Positions 5,361-14,014 are shown, counted from the stretch's first letter. The stretch: 16,954 nucleotides of DNA from Desulfobacteraceae bacterium (GCA_027325475.1 DAIEFO010000012.1:1-16954), one strand, 5' to 3'. The notes: generated by a model not told the origin, from the letters alone. Made by a program: numbers and translations.

Positions 5361-8066
5361 ATGACAAGATGGTTATGTCCCATCATTATCGGCATTCTGT
5401 GCTGCCTTCCCCCTTCGGCCTTCGGCGCCGATCATGTTCGGATAATGGTATTGCCATTTGAAATCCAGTCTGCCCAGAAAGATCTCGAATATCTGAAAGA
5501 CCAGATACCCCAGCTGATTCAACAGCACCTGGAAAGAGACGGCGCTGCCATTGTCAAACTGGATGATGCCACCCAGAAATCTCTGCAGAATGCGGCTTCC
5601 ACAGAAGCCTTGAAATCTCTAGGGGCCGGAAAAGGTGCCGATGAGGTCATCCATGGGAGTCTGACGTGGCTGGGACAAAATTTCAGTCTGGATGTCAGAA
5701 TGGTGGATGTTGTGGGAAGTAAAGTTCCTGATGCTTTTTACGCCGATGGCGAAGGTATTGAAAATCTTCCGGCTGCTGTAAAATCGTTGTCAAATGCCAT
5801 CAGCGCCAAGTTGTTCAAACTGGAAAAAATTGTGGATGTCAGAATTGTCGGCAATAAACGGATCGAGCAGGATGCCATCCGGCGCGTCATCAAGAGCCAG
5901 GCCGGTGATACGCTCATTGCCAAAAATATTTCAGATGACCTCAAGGCCATTTACGGCATGGGATATTTCGACGATGTGCGTGTGGAATCTGAAGACGTCA
6001 AGGGCGGAAAAACTATCATATTTGTCGTTAAGGAAAAACCCACCATTCGCCATATCTTTATAAAGGGTCAAGAACTTTACCAGGGAAACACCGACAACAA
6101 GAAAGAACCGGATCCCAGGGAAAAAGACAGTGGGAATTTAATAATTGAAAATGACAAGATACTGAAAAGCCTGGATATTAAAACAGGATCGATTCTAAAT
6201 ATATACAAAATTCAAAGCAATGTTAAACGAATCGAGGATTTGTACAAAGAAAAAAATTATCATAACGTCAAGGTCACTTATAACATCAAGGAGCTCGACA
6301 ACAACCAGGCGGATCTTCAATTTAACATTGATGAAGGCAAAAAATCCCTTGTCAAGGAAATCCGCTTTGAGGGCAATCAGGCGTATAGCGCCAAACAGTT
6401 AAAAAAAATAATGAAAACCACTGAGAAAGGTTTCTGGTCCTGGCTGACTTCCTCTGGTGACATGAAAACCCAGGATCTAAAACAGGATGAGGAACTCCTG
6501 ACCGATTTTTATCACAACAACGGATATATTGACGCTAAGGTCGGCGAGCCTATTGTGGAGTATAAGGGTAACTGGATTTACATCACCGTAAAAATCGATG
6601 AGGGGTCACGGTTCAAGGTAGGAAAAATTGAAATTGTCGGTGATCTTCTTAAGCCTGAACCGGAACTGATGAAACTGGTCAAACTCAATCAGCAGAAATT
6701 TTTCAGCCGGGAAGTACTCCGCAATGACATTATCGCCCTGGGAGATGAGTATTCAGACGCCGGATACGCCTATGCGGACATCGTCCCCAAGATCGATGCA
6801 GACCGTAAAAACCTGACCGTCAACGTCACGTACACGATCGCCAAGAACAGCCTGGTATATGTGGAAGCCATCAATATCACCGGAAACATCAAGACACGTG
6901 ACAAGGTTATACGCAGGGAACTTGAAATATATGAGCAGGAACTGTTCAGCGGCAAAAAGCTGAAACAGGGCATTCGAAATCTCCAGCGTCTCGATTATTT
7001 TGAAGATGTCAAAGTCAATACCGTCAAGGGCAGCACTCCCGATGAAATGGTGCTGAATATTGGTATCAAGGAAAAACCCACCGGCACTTTCAGCGTCGGC
7101 GGCGGTTACAGCAGTATTGAAAATATGTTTGCGGTGGGCGCCATATCCCAGCGAAACCTTTTTGGCCGCGGGGAACAGTTGATGCTCAAGGCCGAAATCG
7201 GCGGCACCACCACCCGCTACAACCTGACATTTGTCGAACCCTGGCTGTTTGATATTCCTTTATCACTCAGCTCCAATGTTTATGACCAGAGTGTCAATTA
7301 CAACACTTACAGTGTGAACAGCTTTGGCGGCGGCCTGAGTTTTGGATATCCTATTTTCAGATATACCCGTGCTTACATGTCCTATGCATACGATGTCAGC
7401 GACATGACAGACTTGGCATCCTATGTCTCTGACTACTTCAGGACCATGGCCGGACAACATACGACCAGCAGCGTCACTCCGGCAATCCGGTACGATTCCA
7501 GAGACAAAACATTCAACCCGACCGAAGGTTCCAACGACTCCGTGTCGGTTGAATATGCTGGTGGCCCCTTGGGCGGTGATGTGGGATACACCAAATATCA
7601 ACTGGAACTGGGGAAATATTTTCCGCTTTTCTGGACTACGGTCGGATTCCTTCATGCCAAAACCGGATATATTCAGGAGCATTCCGGTGAACTGCTTCCT
7701 CCCTACGACCGCTTCTATATCGGAGGCATCAATTCTCTGCGCGGATTTACGTGGGATCAGTTAAGTCCCAAAGACTCAGCTGGAGATGATATCGGCGGCG
7801 ATAAATTTGTCCAGTTCAACGTCGAATACATTTTCCCGCTGCTCAAGGATATCGGACTGATGGGCGTTGTATTCTATGATACCGGCAATCTGTATGACAA
7901 TAACCAGAATATCGATCTGTCCAATTTGCGCAAAAGCGCAGGATTCGGCATCCGCTGGTATTCCCCGCTGGGACCGCTCCGGATAGAAGATGGTTTTATC
8001 CTCGATCCCAAACCGGGTGAAAGCACCGGCGGACGATGGGAATTCACGATGGGACAATCGTTTTAA
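5361..8066 (+). CDS. bamA: Outer-membrane assembly factor BamA (Omp85) with an extra N-terminal domain
   Basis: Outer-membrane insertase that folds beta-barrel proteins. At 901 residues it exceeds E. coli BamA (810). A signal peptide covers 1-22/23 (cleavage near SAFG-AD). Residues about 24-153 form an additional soluble domain (HVRIMVLPFEIQ, then a GADEVIHGSLTW strand) not found in E. coli BamA. Five POTRA domains follow at about 156-227, 228-328, 329-417, 418-497 and 498-573; the second has a charged insertion near 237-260. The beta-barrel runs 574-901, somewhat shorter than in E. coli, with the conserved RGF motif (INSLRGF) of loop 6 and a C-terminal Phe (MGQSF), the usual outer-membrane insertion signal. 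The ATG at 5361 has GAGG at 5350-5353. skp follows after 44 nt, as is typical. Confidence 0.97.
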   Translation: MTRWLCPIIIGILCCLPPSAFGADHVRIMVLPFEIQSAQKDLEYLKDQIPQLIQQHLERDGAAIVKLDDATQKSLQNAASTEALKSLGAGKGADEVIHGSLTWLGQNFSLDVRMVDVVGSKVPDAFYADGEGIENLPAAVKSLSNAISAKLFKLEKIVDVRIVGNKRIEQDAIRRVIKSQAGDTLIAKNISDDLKAIYGMGYFDDVRVESEDVKGGKTIIFVVKEKPTIRHIFIKGQELYQGNTDNKKEPDPREKDSGNLIIENDKILKSLDIKTGSILNIYKIQSNVKRIEDLYKEKNYHNVKVTYNIKELDNNQADLQFNIDEGKKSLVKEIRFEGNQAYSAKQLKKIMKTTEKGFWSWLTSSGDMKTQDLKQDEELLTDFYHNNGYIDAKVGEPIVEYKGNWIYITVKIDEGSRFKVGKIEIVGDLLKPEPELMKLVKLNQQKFFSREVLRNDIIALGDEYSDAGYAYADIVPKIDADRKNLTVNVTYTIAKNSLVYVEAINITGNIKTRDKVIRRELEIYEQELFSGKKLKQGIRNLQRLDYFEDVKVNTVKGSTPDEMVLNIGIKEKPTGTFSVGGGYSSIENMFAVGAISQRNLFGRGEQLMLKAEIGGTTTRYNLTFVEPWLFDIPLSLSSNVYDQSVNYNTYSVNSFGGGLSFGYPIFRYTRAYMSYAYDVSDMTDLASYVSDYFRTMAGQHTTSSVTPAIRYDSRDKTFNPTEGSNDSVSVEYAGGPLGGDVGYTKYQLELGKYFPLFWTTVGFLHAKTGYIQEHSGELLPPYDRFYIGGINSLRGFTWDQLSPKDSAGDDIGGDKFVQFNVEYIFPLLKDIGLMGVVFYDTGNLYDNNQNIDLSNLRKSAGFGIRWYSPLGPLRIEDGFILDPKPGESTGGRWEFTMGQSF

Positions 8067-8110
8067 TCCAATTATATTATAACCAATCACTACAAAAAGG
8101 GGTTTTTTTG

Positions 8111-8683
8111 ATGAACATGATGAAACACATTCTGACCATTGCAGCAGTATCATTATTTCTCTGGACCGGCGTAGCGGCCGCTGCCGATGCCACCAAAATC
8201 GGGGTTGTCGATTTTCAGAAAGTTCTGGAAACGTCCACCCCCGGAAAGACCGCCCAGGATGAAATCAACAAGCAGGGCAAACAAATGGAAGCCGACCTCA
8301 AAAGCAGAGGCGCTGAAATAGAAGATCTTGAAAAAAAGATGGATCGTGAATCTCTGGTCATGAGCAAGGATGTTCGCGAAGAAAAACAGCGCGATCTCAG
8401 AATCAAGCTGGGTGATTACAAGTCACTTCAGCAACAATATACGGGCGATTTCAGAGCACTGGAAAACCGGATCATCGGTAAAATCCAGAAAGAAGTTGTG
8501 GAAGTGGTTCAGAATATTGGAAAAAAAGACGGCTACACGCTGATTGTTGAAAAAAGAACCGGCGGCGTTGTGTATGCGCCCACCACGATTGATATCACCG
8601 ATGAGGTTATACAGGCATATAACGCCATGCCGCCTCAGCCTGATACGACAACCAGCGGCACATCCGACAAAAAGAAAAAATAA
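8111..8683 (+). CDS. skp: Periplasmic chaperone Skp/OmpH
   Basis: Periplasmic holdase that keeps unfolded outer-membrane proteins soluble on the way to BamA. The 190-residue precursor has a signal peptide (MNMMKHILTIAAVSLFLW then GVAAAADA, cleavage near A25). It is followed by the family opening KIGVVDFQKVLETSTPGK, a long charged coiled-coil arm (about 55-125), and the closing oligomerisation strands EKRTGGVVYAPTTIDITDEVI. A short tail rich in Pro and Thr ends in KKKK. The ATG at 8111 is chosen because the signal peptide begins there and AGGGG (8098-8102) lies 8 nt upstream. A longer in-frame start at 8036 would overlap bamA and put 25 extra residues before the signal peptide. bamA-skp-lpxD is a widely conserved order. 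Confidence 0.93.
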   Translation: MNMMKHILTIAAVSLFLWTGVAAAADATKIGVVDFQKVLETSTPGKTAQDEINKQGKQMEADLKSRGAEIEDLEKKMDRESLVMSKDVREEKQRDLRIKLGDYKSLQQQYTGDFRALENRIIGKIQKEVVEVVQNIGKKDGYTLIVEKRTGGVVYAPTTIDITDEVIQAYNAMPPQPDTTTSGTSDKKKK

Positions 8684-8695
8684 AGGCAGCCGCCA

Positions 8696-9739
8696 ATGGA
8701 AATAACGTTTTCCAGAATCGCCGATCTGATCAAGGGCCAGGTCGATGAAGATATCTCGACAGTCATCACGGGGGTTGCCCCGTTTGAACAGGCGCAATCT
8801 TCAGACATCACGTTTGCCACAAGTCCTGCATTTCTCAAGCGGCTTCATGAAACACGGGCAGGCGCCATTCTGGCGCCTCTGGATACCTCGCAAAAGGATA
8901 CTCGCCTGATTCGGGTGCAACATCCACAAATCGCTTTTTCGCAAGTGGTGCAGATCTTCCATCCCAGGTTATCTCCATGGTCCGGAGTGAGCCCTGATGC
9001 GCATATCGGCAACGGTGTCCAGATCGGAAGCGACGTTGCCATAGCACCTTTTGTGGTTATCCAGGACCGTGCCAGATTGGGCGACAGGGTAACGCTTCAT
9101 CCCCACGTTGTTATCGGTAATGATGTCCATATCGGTAACGATGTCGAGATATTTCCCAATGTCACCATCCTGAATGGCGCCCGAATCGGAAATTGCGTTA
9201 CTATTCATGCAGGCACTGTCATCGGCAGCGACGGATTTGGATTTACACCGGATGACAAAGGGGTCTTTCACAAAATCCCCCATCTGGGAATCGTTCAGAT
9301 AGACGACAATGTCAACATCGGCGCCAACAACACCATAGACCGCGCCACATACGGCAAGACATGGATTCAGGAAGGCGTTAAAACCGATAGTCTGGTTCAC
9401 ATCGCCCACAATGTTACCATCGGCGCTCACACGATTCTGGTGGCGCAGGTCGGCATCGCCGGCAGCACTTCTATCGGCAGCCATGCGGTTCTGGCTGGTC
9501 AGGTTGGTGTGTCCGGACATATCACCATCGGCGACCGCGTCACGATCGGCCCCCAGTCCGGCATTGCCGGATCCATTCCGGATGGTGCCATCGTATCCGG
9601 ATCACCAGAAATGCCGCACCGTCAGTGGCTCAGGGTACAGCGCATCATTCCCAGACTGCCGGAAATCAAGAAAAAACTGGGAGAACTGGAAAAACGGCTT
9701 TTGGAAATCGAAAACTTTTTCAAAAAAAAGGAGGCCTGA
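8696..9739 (+). CDS. lpxD: UDP-3-O-acylglucosamine N-acyltransferase LpxD
   Basis: Third step of lipid A synthesis: transfers a hydroxyacyl chain from acyl-ACP to the 2-amino group of UDP-3-O-acyl-GlcN in the cytoplasm. The 347 residues comprise an N-terminal uridine-binding domain (1-about 95), then a left-handed parallel beta-helix of hexapeptide repeats (about 100-305; for example HIGNGVQIGSDVAIAPFVVI). The catalytic His is His238 in VHIAHNVTIG, corresponding to His239 of E. coli. A C-terminal charged helix (LPEIKKKLGELEKRLLEIENFF) is the usual trimerising element. The start lies 12 nt after skp, with only an AAAGG-like ribosome binding site, so translation is probably coupled. Its stop TGA shares one base with the fabZ start. 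Confidence 0.97.
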   Translation: MEITFSRIADLIKGQVDEDISTVITGVAPFEQAQSSDITFATSPAFLKRLHETRAGAILAPLDTSQKDTRLIRVQHPQIAFSQVVQIFHPRLSPWSGVSPDAHIGNGVQIGSDVAIAPFVVIQDRARLGDRVTLHPHVVIGNDVHIGNDVEIFPNVTILNGARIGNCVTIHAGTVIGSDGFGFTPDDKGVFHKIPHLGIVQIDDNVNIGANNTIDRATYGKTWIQEGVKTDSLVHIAHNVTIGAHTILVAQVGIAGSTSIGSHAVLAGQVGVSGHITIGDRVTIGPQSGIAGSIPDGAIVSGSPEMPHRQWLRVQRIIPRLPEIKKKLGELEKRLLEIENFFKKKEA

Positions 9740-10182
9740 TGCACACCCTGGATATTTCAGAAATACTGGCGCTACTGCCTCACCGCTATCCCATGGTTTT
9801 GATCGACCGGGTTATAGAGCTGGTTCCGGGGGAAAAGATTGTGGCCATCAAAAATGTCACCATCAACGAACCTTATTTTACGGGACATTTTCCTCAAAAC
9901 CCCATCATGCCGGGAGTTCTGATCGTCGAGGCCATGGGACAGGCCGGTGGCGTACTTGTTCTTTCCGATATTGTTTCGGGGAAAAAACCTGATGCCGTGT
10001 ATTTTATGGGCTTTGATCATGTTCGATTCCGCAAGCCGGTCACTCCGGGAGATCAACTGATACTCAATGTCACAATGTTAAAAAAACGATCCAAAGCCAT
10101 GAAAATGTCCGCCATGGCGACGGTCGATGAAAAACTGGTGGCGGAAGCCGAATTTCTGGCCACTTTTGGAGATGCTGAATGA
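9739..10182 (+). CDS. fabZ: 3-hydroxyacyl-ACP dehydratase FabZ
   Basis: Dehydrates (3R)-hydroxyacyl-ACP to trans-2-enoyl-ACP in fatty acid synthesis, competing with LpxA and LpxD for the same hydroxyacyl-ACP pool. The 147-residue hot-dog-fold protein has LLPHRYPMVLIDRV near its start, catalytic His50 in TGHFPQNPIMPG and Glu64 in VEAMGQAGG. The start at 9739 is preferred over a longer in-frame one at 9625 because it gives the standard N-terminus, has AAGGAGG at 9728-9734, and overlaps the lpxD stop by one base (TGATG). Its own stop overlaps the lpxA ATG (ATGA). Confidence 0.97.
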   Translation: MHTLDISEILALLPHRYPMVLIDRVIELVPGEKIVAIKNVTINEPYFTGHFPQNPIMPGVLIVEAMGQAGGVLVLSDIVSGKKPDAVYFMGFDHVRFRKPVTPGDQLILNVTMLKKRSKAMKMSAMATVDEKLVAEAEFLATFGDAE

Positions 10183-10949
10183 TTCACCCCACTGCTGTTA
10201 TCAGCCCCAAAGCTGAAATCGGCGCCAATGTCACCATTGGTCCATATACCATCATCGCCGAAAATGTCAGCATCGGCGATGAAACCGAAATCGGCCCGCA
10301 TGTGGTCATCGATCCATTTACCACCCTTGGGAAAAACTGCCGTATCTTTCAGTTTGCCTCGTTAGGCGCGGTTCCCCAGTCCCTGAAATTCGAAGGCGAA
10401 AAAACCTTTCTGACCATTGGAGACAGAACGCTCATCCGGGAATTCACAACCATCAATCGCGGTACGCTCTCCGGAGGCGGCATCACCCGGATAGGCAATG
10501 ACAATTTTATTATGGCCTATTGCCATATCGCCCATGATTGCAGCACAGGCGACAGGGTTATCATGGCCAATGCCGCAACGCTGGCCGGTCATATCACTAT
10601 TGGAAATAATGCCACGATCGGGGGAATGGTCGCCATCCATCAGTTTGTCCATATCGGCGATTATGCGTTTATTGGCGGTGCTTCCGCTGTTGTCAAGGAC
10701 GTGCCGCCCTTTGTCATCGCCGCCGGAGACAGAGCGACGCTGCATGGGCTCAATACGGTAGGATTGAAACGTCAGGGATTCACGTCCGAAGTACTGTCCA
10801 CGCTCAAAAAAGCATATCGTATTATTTTCCGCATCGGACTGACGTTAAATGAAGCTATTGACCGGGTACAGGCCGAAATTGAACAGATTCCGGAAGTCGT
10901 TCAGTTTATAGACTTCATCAAGTCCTCTCAGAGAGGGGTTACCCGTTAA
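10179..10949 (+). CDS. lpxA: Acyl-ACP--UDP-GlcNAc O-acyltransferase LpxA
   Basis: First step of lipid A synthesis: moves a (3R)-hydroxyacyl chain from ACP to the 3-OH of UDP-GlcNAc. The 256-residue protein is a hexapeptide-repeat beta-helix (1-about 185) with a C-terminal helical domain. Catalytic His119 lies in HIAHDCSTG (His125 in E. coli). The chain-length ruler position, Gly173 in E. coli, aligns with Gly167 in FIGGASAVVKDVPPF, so nothing there suggests a short-chain enzyme; that is inference. The start overlaps the fabZ stop by 4 nt. Whether it uses UDP-GlcNAc or the 3-amino analogue cannot be read from sequence, which matters given the oxidoreductase downstream. Confidence 0.96.
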   Translation: MIHPTAVISPKAEIGANVTIGPYTIIAENVSIGDETEIGPHVVIDPFTTLGKNCRIFQFASLGAVPQSLKFEGEKTFLTIGDRTLIREFTTINRGTLSGGGITRIGNDNFIMAYCHIAHDCSTGDRVIMANAATLAGHITIGNNATIGGMVAIHQFVHIGDYAFIGGASAVVKDVPPFVIAAGDRATLHGLNTVGLKRQGFTSEVLSTLKKAYRIIFRIGLTLNEAIDRVQAEIEQIPEVVQFIDFIKSSQRGVTR

Positions 10950-11035
10950 GCGCCTATGACCGCCACACTCAACAAATCAATTATGCCGGCTTATAGATCA
11001 CTCCATTACCAAAGCGCTTTGCGGCAGCTTATTCC

Positions 11036-11842
11036 ATGATGAAACGTATCGGTCTTATCGCCGGAAGCGGCCAGTTTCCCATACTTTTTTCTGAAGCAGC
11101 CCATAAAAACGGTTATGAAATTTATGCTGCCGCATATCAAAACGAAGCGGACCCGATGCTGGCATCTCATGTTGATGGCATTGAGTGGCTGCACTTAGGC
11201 CAAATCAGACGATTGATCAAGTTTTTCAATCGGTTTGACATTCATGAAGCTGTGATGATCGGCGCGATTCGGAAAACCCGGATGTTTACGGATATCAAGC
11301 CCGATATCAAAGCCATCATGTTGATTGCCGCTATGAAAGACACTCACGATGACGCCGTCCTCAGAGGTTTTGCCGGACTTCTGGAAAAGGAAGGTATTAC
11401 CATACAGCCCTCGACATTCCTGTTGCCCGAACTGTTAGCGACCCAAGGCTGCTGGACCCGAAGGAAACCATCCAGGGCTGAAAATACCGATATTGAAACA
11501 GGGTGGCGTCTGGCAAAGGAAATTGGGAAACTGGGTATCGGCCAGTGCATTGTGATCGGCCAGGGCTCCGTATTGGCGGTTGAAGCCATAGACGGCACAG
11601 ATGCCACCATTTTGCGCGGCGGCAAACTGGGTCGAGGCAATGCCGTTGTGGTTAAGGTCTGCAAACCGAATCAGGATACCCGGTTCGATATTCCGGCGGT
11701 CGGCATGGACACTATCAAGGCCATGAAGGAAGCCGGTGTCACCGCCATCGCCATCGAAGCAGGGAAAGCCGTGGTTTTCAACCGTGAGGAAATGACGGCG
11801 CTGGCGGATCAATCAGGCATTTCAATTGTAGCCTTGTCATGA
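11036..11842 (+). CDS. lpxI: UDP-2,3-diacylglucosamine pyrophosphatase LpxI
   Basis: Hydrolyses UDP-2,3-diacylglucosamine to lipid X and UMP, the fourth lipid A step, in bacteria that lack LpxH. The 268 residues match the LpxI (DUF1009) layout: an N-terminal domain starting KRIGLIAGSGQFPILF and containing VMIGAIRKTRMF, then a C-terminal domain with GQGSVLAVEAIDGTDATI, a basic GGKLGRGNAVVVKV strand and the acidic DTRFDIPAVGMDTIKAM segment before a glycine-rich end. Two adjacent ATGs (11036 and 11039) are possible starts; neither has a clear ribosome binding site. The 86-nt gap from lpxA contains a 27-codon frame (10956-11039) whose stop overlaps the start and might couple translation. Its position between lpxA and lpxB supports the call. 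Confidence 0.94.
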   Translation: MMKRIGLIAGSGQFPILFSEAAHKNGYEIYAAAYQNEADPMLASHVDGIEWLHLGQIRRLIKFFNRFDIHEAVMIGAIRKTRMFTDIKPDIKAIMLIAAMKDTHDDAVLRGFAGLLEKEGITIQPSTFLLPELLATQGCWTRRKPSRAENTDIETGWRLAKEIGKLGIGQCIVIGQGSVLAVEAIDGTDATILRGGKLGRGNAVVVKVCKPNQDTRFDIPAVGMDTIKAMKEAGVTAIAIEAGKAVVFNREEMTALADQSGISIVALS

Positions 11843-11884
11843 AGATGCAAAAATGCCCTTCATACACAAATCGGAAACAAAATT

Positions 11885-12850
11885 ATGAAGAAAGTACGAA
11901 TCGGCGTCATCGGCGTCGGATATCTGGGTAAATTTCACGCCGAAAAATACGCCCGTATGAACGATGTGCATCTGGTCGGTATCGTGGATACCAATCATTC
12001 ACAGGCAGATAAAATTGCCTCCAAATTCAACACGCTGGCGTATTACGATCATCGGAAACTCATGGGAAAAGTAGATGCCGTCAGTATTGCGGTTCCCACC
12101 TCTGAACATTTTTCCGTCAGCAAGGATTTTCTGGAAAATGATATCGATGTCCTGATCGAAAAACCCATCACCACCACTCTTGAAGAAGCGGATGCCCTCA
12201 TACACACTGCAAAATCCCGAGGGCTGATTATTCAGGTCGGCCAACTCGAACGGTTCAATCCGGCCATTGCCGCCCTTCAGGATCAGGATGTCGTCAAAAA
12301 ACCAATGTTTATCGAGGCTCACAGACTCAGCATTTACAGAGGACGGTGTACCGATGTGAGCGTCGTGCTCGATCTGATGATTCACGACATCGATATCATC
12401 TTGAGCTTTGTGAAATCCGGAGTGCGGGAAATTCACGCATCAGGCATTCCTGTTATTTCAAATCATGTAGATATCGCTAACGCCAGGCTGTCATTTGAAA
12501 CAGGATGCGTCGCCAACATTACAGCCAGCCGAATTTCAGCAAAAAACGAACGCAAGATCCGCCTTTTCCAGAAAGACGCTTATGTGTCCGTGGATTTCGC
12601 CAATCACGATATCACACTGATCCGGAAAAGAGATGATCACACGGACGGCATATTCCCTGGTGCGGACATTCAGCAGCTCTCATTTGCCAAAGGGGACGCC
12701 CTTGAAAATGAACTGGCCGCGTTCGTCAAGGCGGTGGCACATCGAGAACTCCCTGAAGTCACCGGGCAGATGGGCAGAGATGCGCTGAAAGTCGCTTTAT
12801 GCATCATGGAGCAGATTCATGCCGCCAACCTTCGCTATATAACCCCGTAA
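11885..12850 (+). CDS. Gfo/Idh/MocA-family oxidoreductase within the lipid A genes
   Basis: An NAD(P)-dependent sugar dehydrogenase by family. The 321 residues have an N-terminal Rossmann fold starting RIGVIGVGYLGKFH (GxGxxG at 10-15), an acidic residue after strand 2 (GIVDTN), the family EKP motif (E92-K93-P94) and the catalytic-type DLMIHDID (D163, H167) followed by the alpha/beta substrate domain. A segment VGQLERFNPA follows the cofactor domain. It sits 42 nt after lpxI and 6 nt before lpxB, so it almost certainly belongs to the lipid A operon. A known precedent is GnnA, a family member that oxidises UDP-GlcNAc at C3 so that GnnB can make the 3-amino sugar for amide-linked lipid A; no GnnB-like transaminase is visible here. 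The substrate is therefore unproven and I give no symbol. Confidence 0.88.
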   Translation: MKKVRIGVIGVGYLGKFHAEKYARMNDVHLVGIVDTNHSQADKIASKFNTLAYYDHRKLMGKVDAVSIAVPTSEHFSVSKDFLENDIDVLIEKPITTTLEEADALIHTAKSRGLIIQVGQLERFNPAIAALQDQDVVKKPMFIEAHRLSIYRGRCTDVSVVLDLMIHDIDIILSFVKSGVREIHASGIPVISNHVDIANARLSFETGCVANITASRISAKNERKIRLFQKDAYVSVDFANHDITLIRKRDDHTDGIFPGADIQQLSFAKGDALENELAAFVKAVAHRELPEVTGQMGRDALKVALCIMEQIHAANLRYITP

Positions 12851-12856
12851 GTCATT

Positions 12857-14014
12857 ATGGATTCATCCGGAACTCATAAACGCATATTGATCGTCGCCGG
12901 AGAAGCTTCCGGAGATATGCACGGCGCGCACCTGATAAACGCCCTGAAACAGAAAGACAATTCACTGGAATGTTGCGGCGTCGGCGGAAAGGCGATGCAG
13001 GATGCAGGCGTCAGGCTCGTGGTGGACGCCGCTACGCTGTCGGTGGTAGGCATTACTGAAGTCATTTCGCGGCTGCCCGAAATTCTCAAAGGCTTGTCTG
13101 TGGTCAAAAAGCAGCTTACGGATTTTCAGCCGGATCTGCTGATTTTGATCGATTTCCCAGACTTTAATCTCCGGATCGCCGCGGTTGCCAAAAAGATGGG
13201 CATTCCGGTCTTATACTATATCAGCCCTCAAATCTGGGCATGGAGATCGGGAAGGGTCGTCAAAATCGGCAAGCTCGTGGATCACATGGCCGTCATTCTT
13301 CCTTTTGAAGAGCCATTTTATCGCGATCACCACATACCGGTCACGTTTGTCGGGCATCCGCTCATGGATGAATATTCCGGCATTCCAGCACCGATCGTAC
13401 AAACGGCGCCGCATGTTCACCCGATCATCGGTCTTTTGCCCGGATCCAGAGAAAGCGAAATCCGCCGCATGCTGCCCGTGATGCTGGAATCCGCCATTGT
13501 GCTGTCACGCCGGCTGGAGCACGTCTCGTTCGTCATTTCAGTAGCCCCCGGAGCGTCGCAAAAAGTCATTGAAACATTATGTGCGCCCTATGTTTCAAGA
13601 CTGTCCATCGAATTGAACACCGGCGGCGCGCGCGCTGTTTTTCCTAATGTTCATATCGCTGTGGCGGCATCCGGCACCGTGACACTTGAAGCCGCCATCA
13701 ACAATACCCCGGTGGTCATCGTCTATAAAGTGTCGCCATTGAGTTATCACCTCGGCAAAGCGTTGATACGGGTAGCCCACATCGGCCTGGTGAATTTGAT
13801 CGCAGGCAGGGAAATTGCTCCGGAACTGGTTCAAGACAGCGCATCTCCCGAAAATATCGCTGCAACCGTGTATCGACTTGTTACATCGCCCCAGTCTCTG
13901 AACACCATGCGCCAGAACTTCGCCGAGGTTCGCGCCCGGCTCGGCGGCACAGGCGCTTCAGCCCGCGTTGCGGATATCGCGCTGAAAATGCTTGAAAATA
14001 AGCATCTCACATAA
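12857..14014 (+). CDS. lpxB: Lipid-A-disaccharide synthase LpxB
   Basis: Inverting GT19 glycosyltransferase that joins lipid X to UDP-2,3-diacylglucosamine to make the lipid A disaccharide at the inner face of the cytoplasmic membrane. The 385-residue length is standard. Visible motifs are VAGEASGDMHGAHL (13-26), the catalytic-type LIDFPDFN (Asp99, equivalent to Asp98 in E. coli), YYISPQIWAWRSGRV (120-134), LLPGSRESEIRRMLP in the nucleotide-binding half, and AASGTVTLEAAINNTPVVIVYK near the end. It starts 6 nt after the oxidoreductase stop without a clear ribosome binding site, so it is probably translationally coupled. msbA starts 44 nt downstream. Confidence 0.97.
   Translation: MDSSGTHKRILIVAGEASGDMHGAHLINALKQKDNSLECCGVGGKAMQDAGVRLVVDAATLSVVGITEVISRLPEILKGLSVVKKQLTDFQPDLLILIDFPDFNLRIAAVAKKMGIPVLYYISPQIWAWRSGRVVKIGKLVDHMAVILPFEEPFYRDHHIPVTFVGHPLMDEYSGIPAPIVQTAPHVHPIIGLLPGSRESEIRRMLPVMLESAIVLSRRLEHVSFVISVAPGASQKVIETLCAPYVSRLSIELNTGGARAVFPNVHIAVAASGTVTLEAAINNTPVVIVYKVSPLSYHLGKALIRVAHIGLVNLIAGREIAPELVQDSASPENIAATVYRLVTSPQSLNTMRQNFAEVRARLGGTGASARVADIALKMLENKHLT

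Noticed and set aside
5192..5461. 89-codon frame from repeat copy 3 into bamA
   Set aside because: Most of it is repeat DNA and the rest is bamA in a different frame; no ribosome binding site.
8036..8110. Upstream in-frame start for skp at 8036
   Set aside because: It would overlap the bamA end and place 25 residues before an evident signal peptide; the ATG at 8111 has its own AGGGG ribosome binding site.
8073..8110. TATATTATAA-like string and CAAAAA-GGGG-TTTTTG hairpin before skp
   Set aside because: No matching -35 element; the stem is only A-T pairs, so neither a promoter nor a regulatory hairpin is supported.
8969..9520. 183-codon open frame on the minus strand across lpxD
   Set aside because: It is antisense to the LpxD hexapeptide-repeat region, whose periodic codons keep the opposite frame open; there is no ribosome binding site and no recognisable protein.
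9411..9992. 193-codon plus-strand frame across the lpxD-fabZ junction
   Set aside because: Overlaps two confidently identified genes in another frame; the composition is atypical, with many Pro, Ser and Arg.
10956..11039. 27-codon frame between lpxA and lpxI
   Set aside because: Its stop overlaps the lpxI start and could couple translation, but there is no strong ribosome binding site and no recognisable peptide; too weak to list as a gene.
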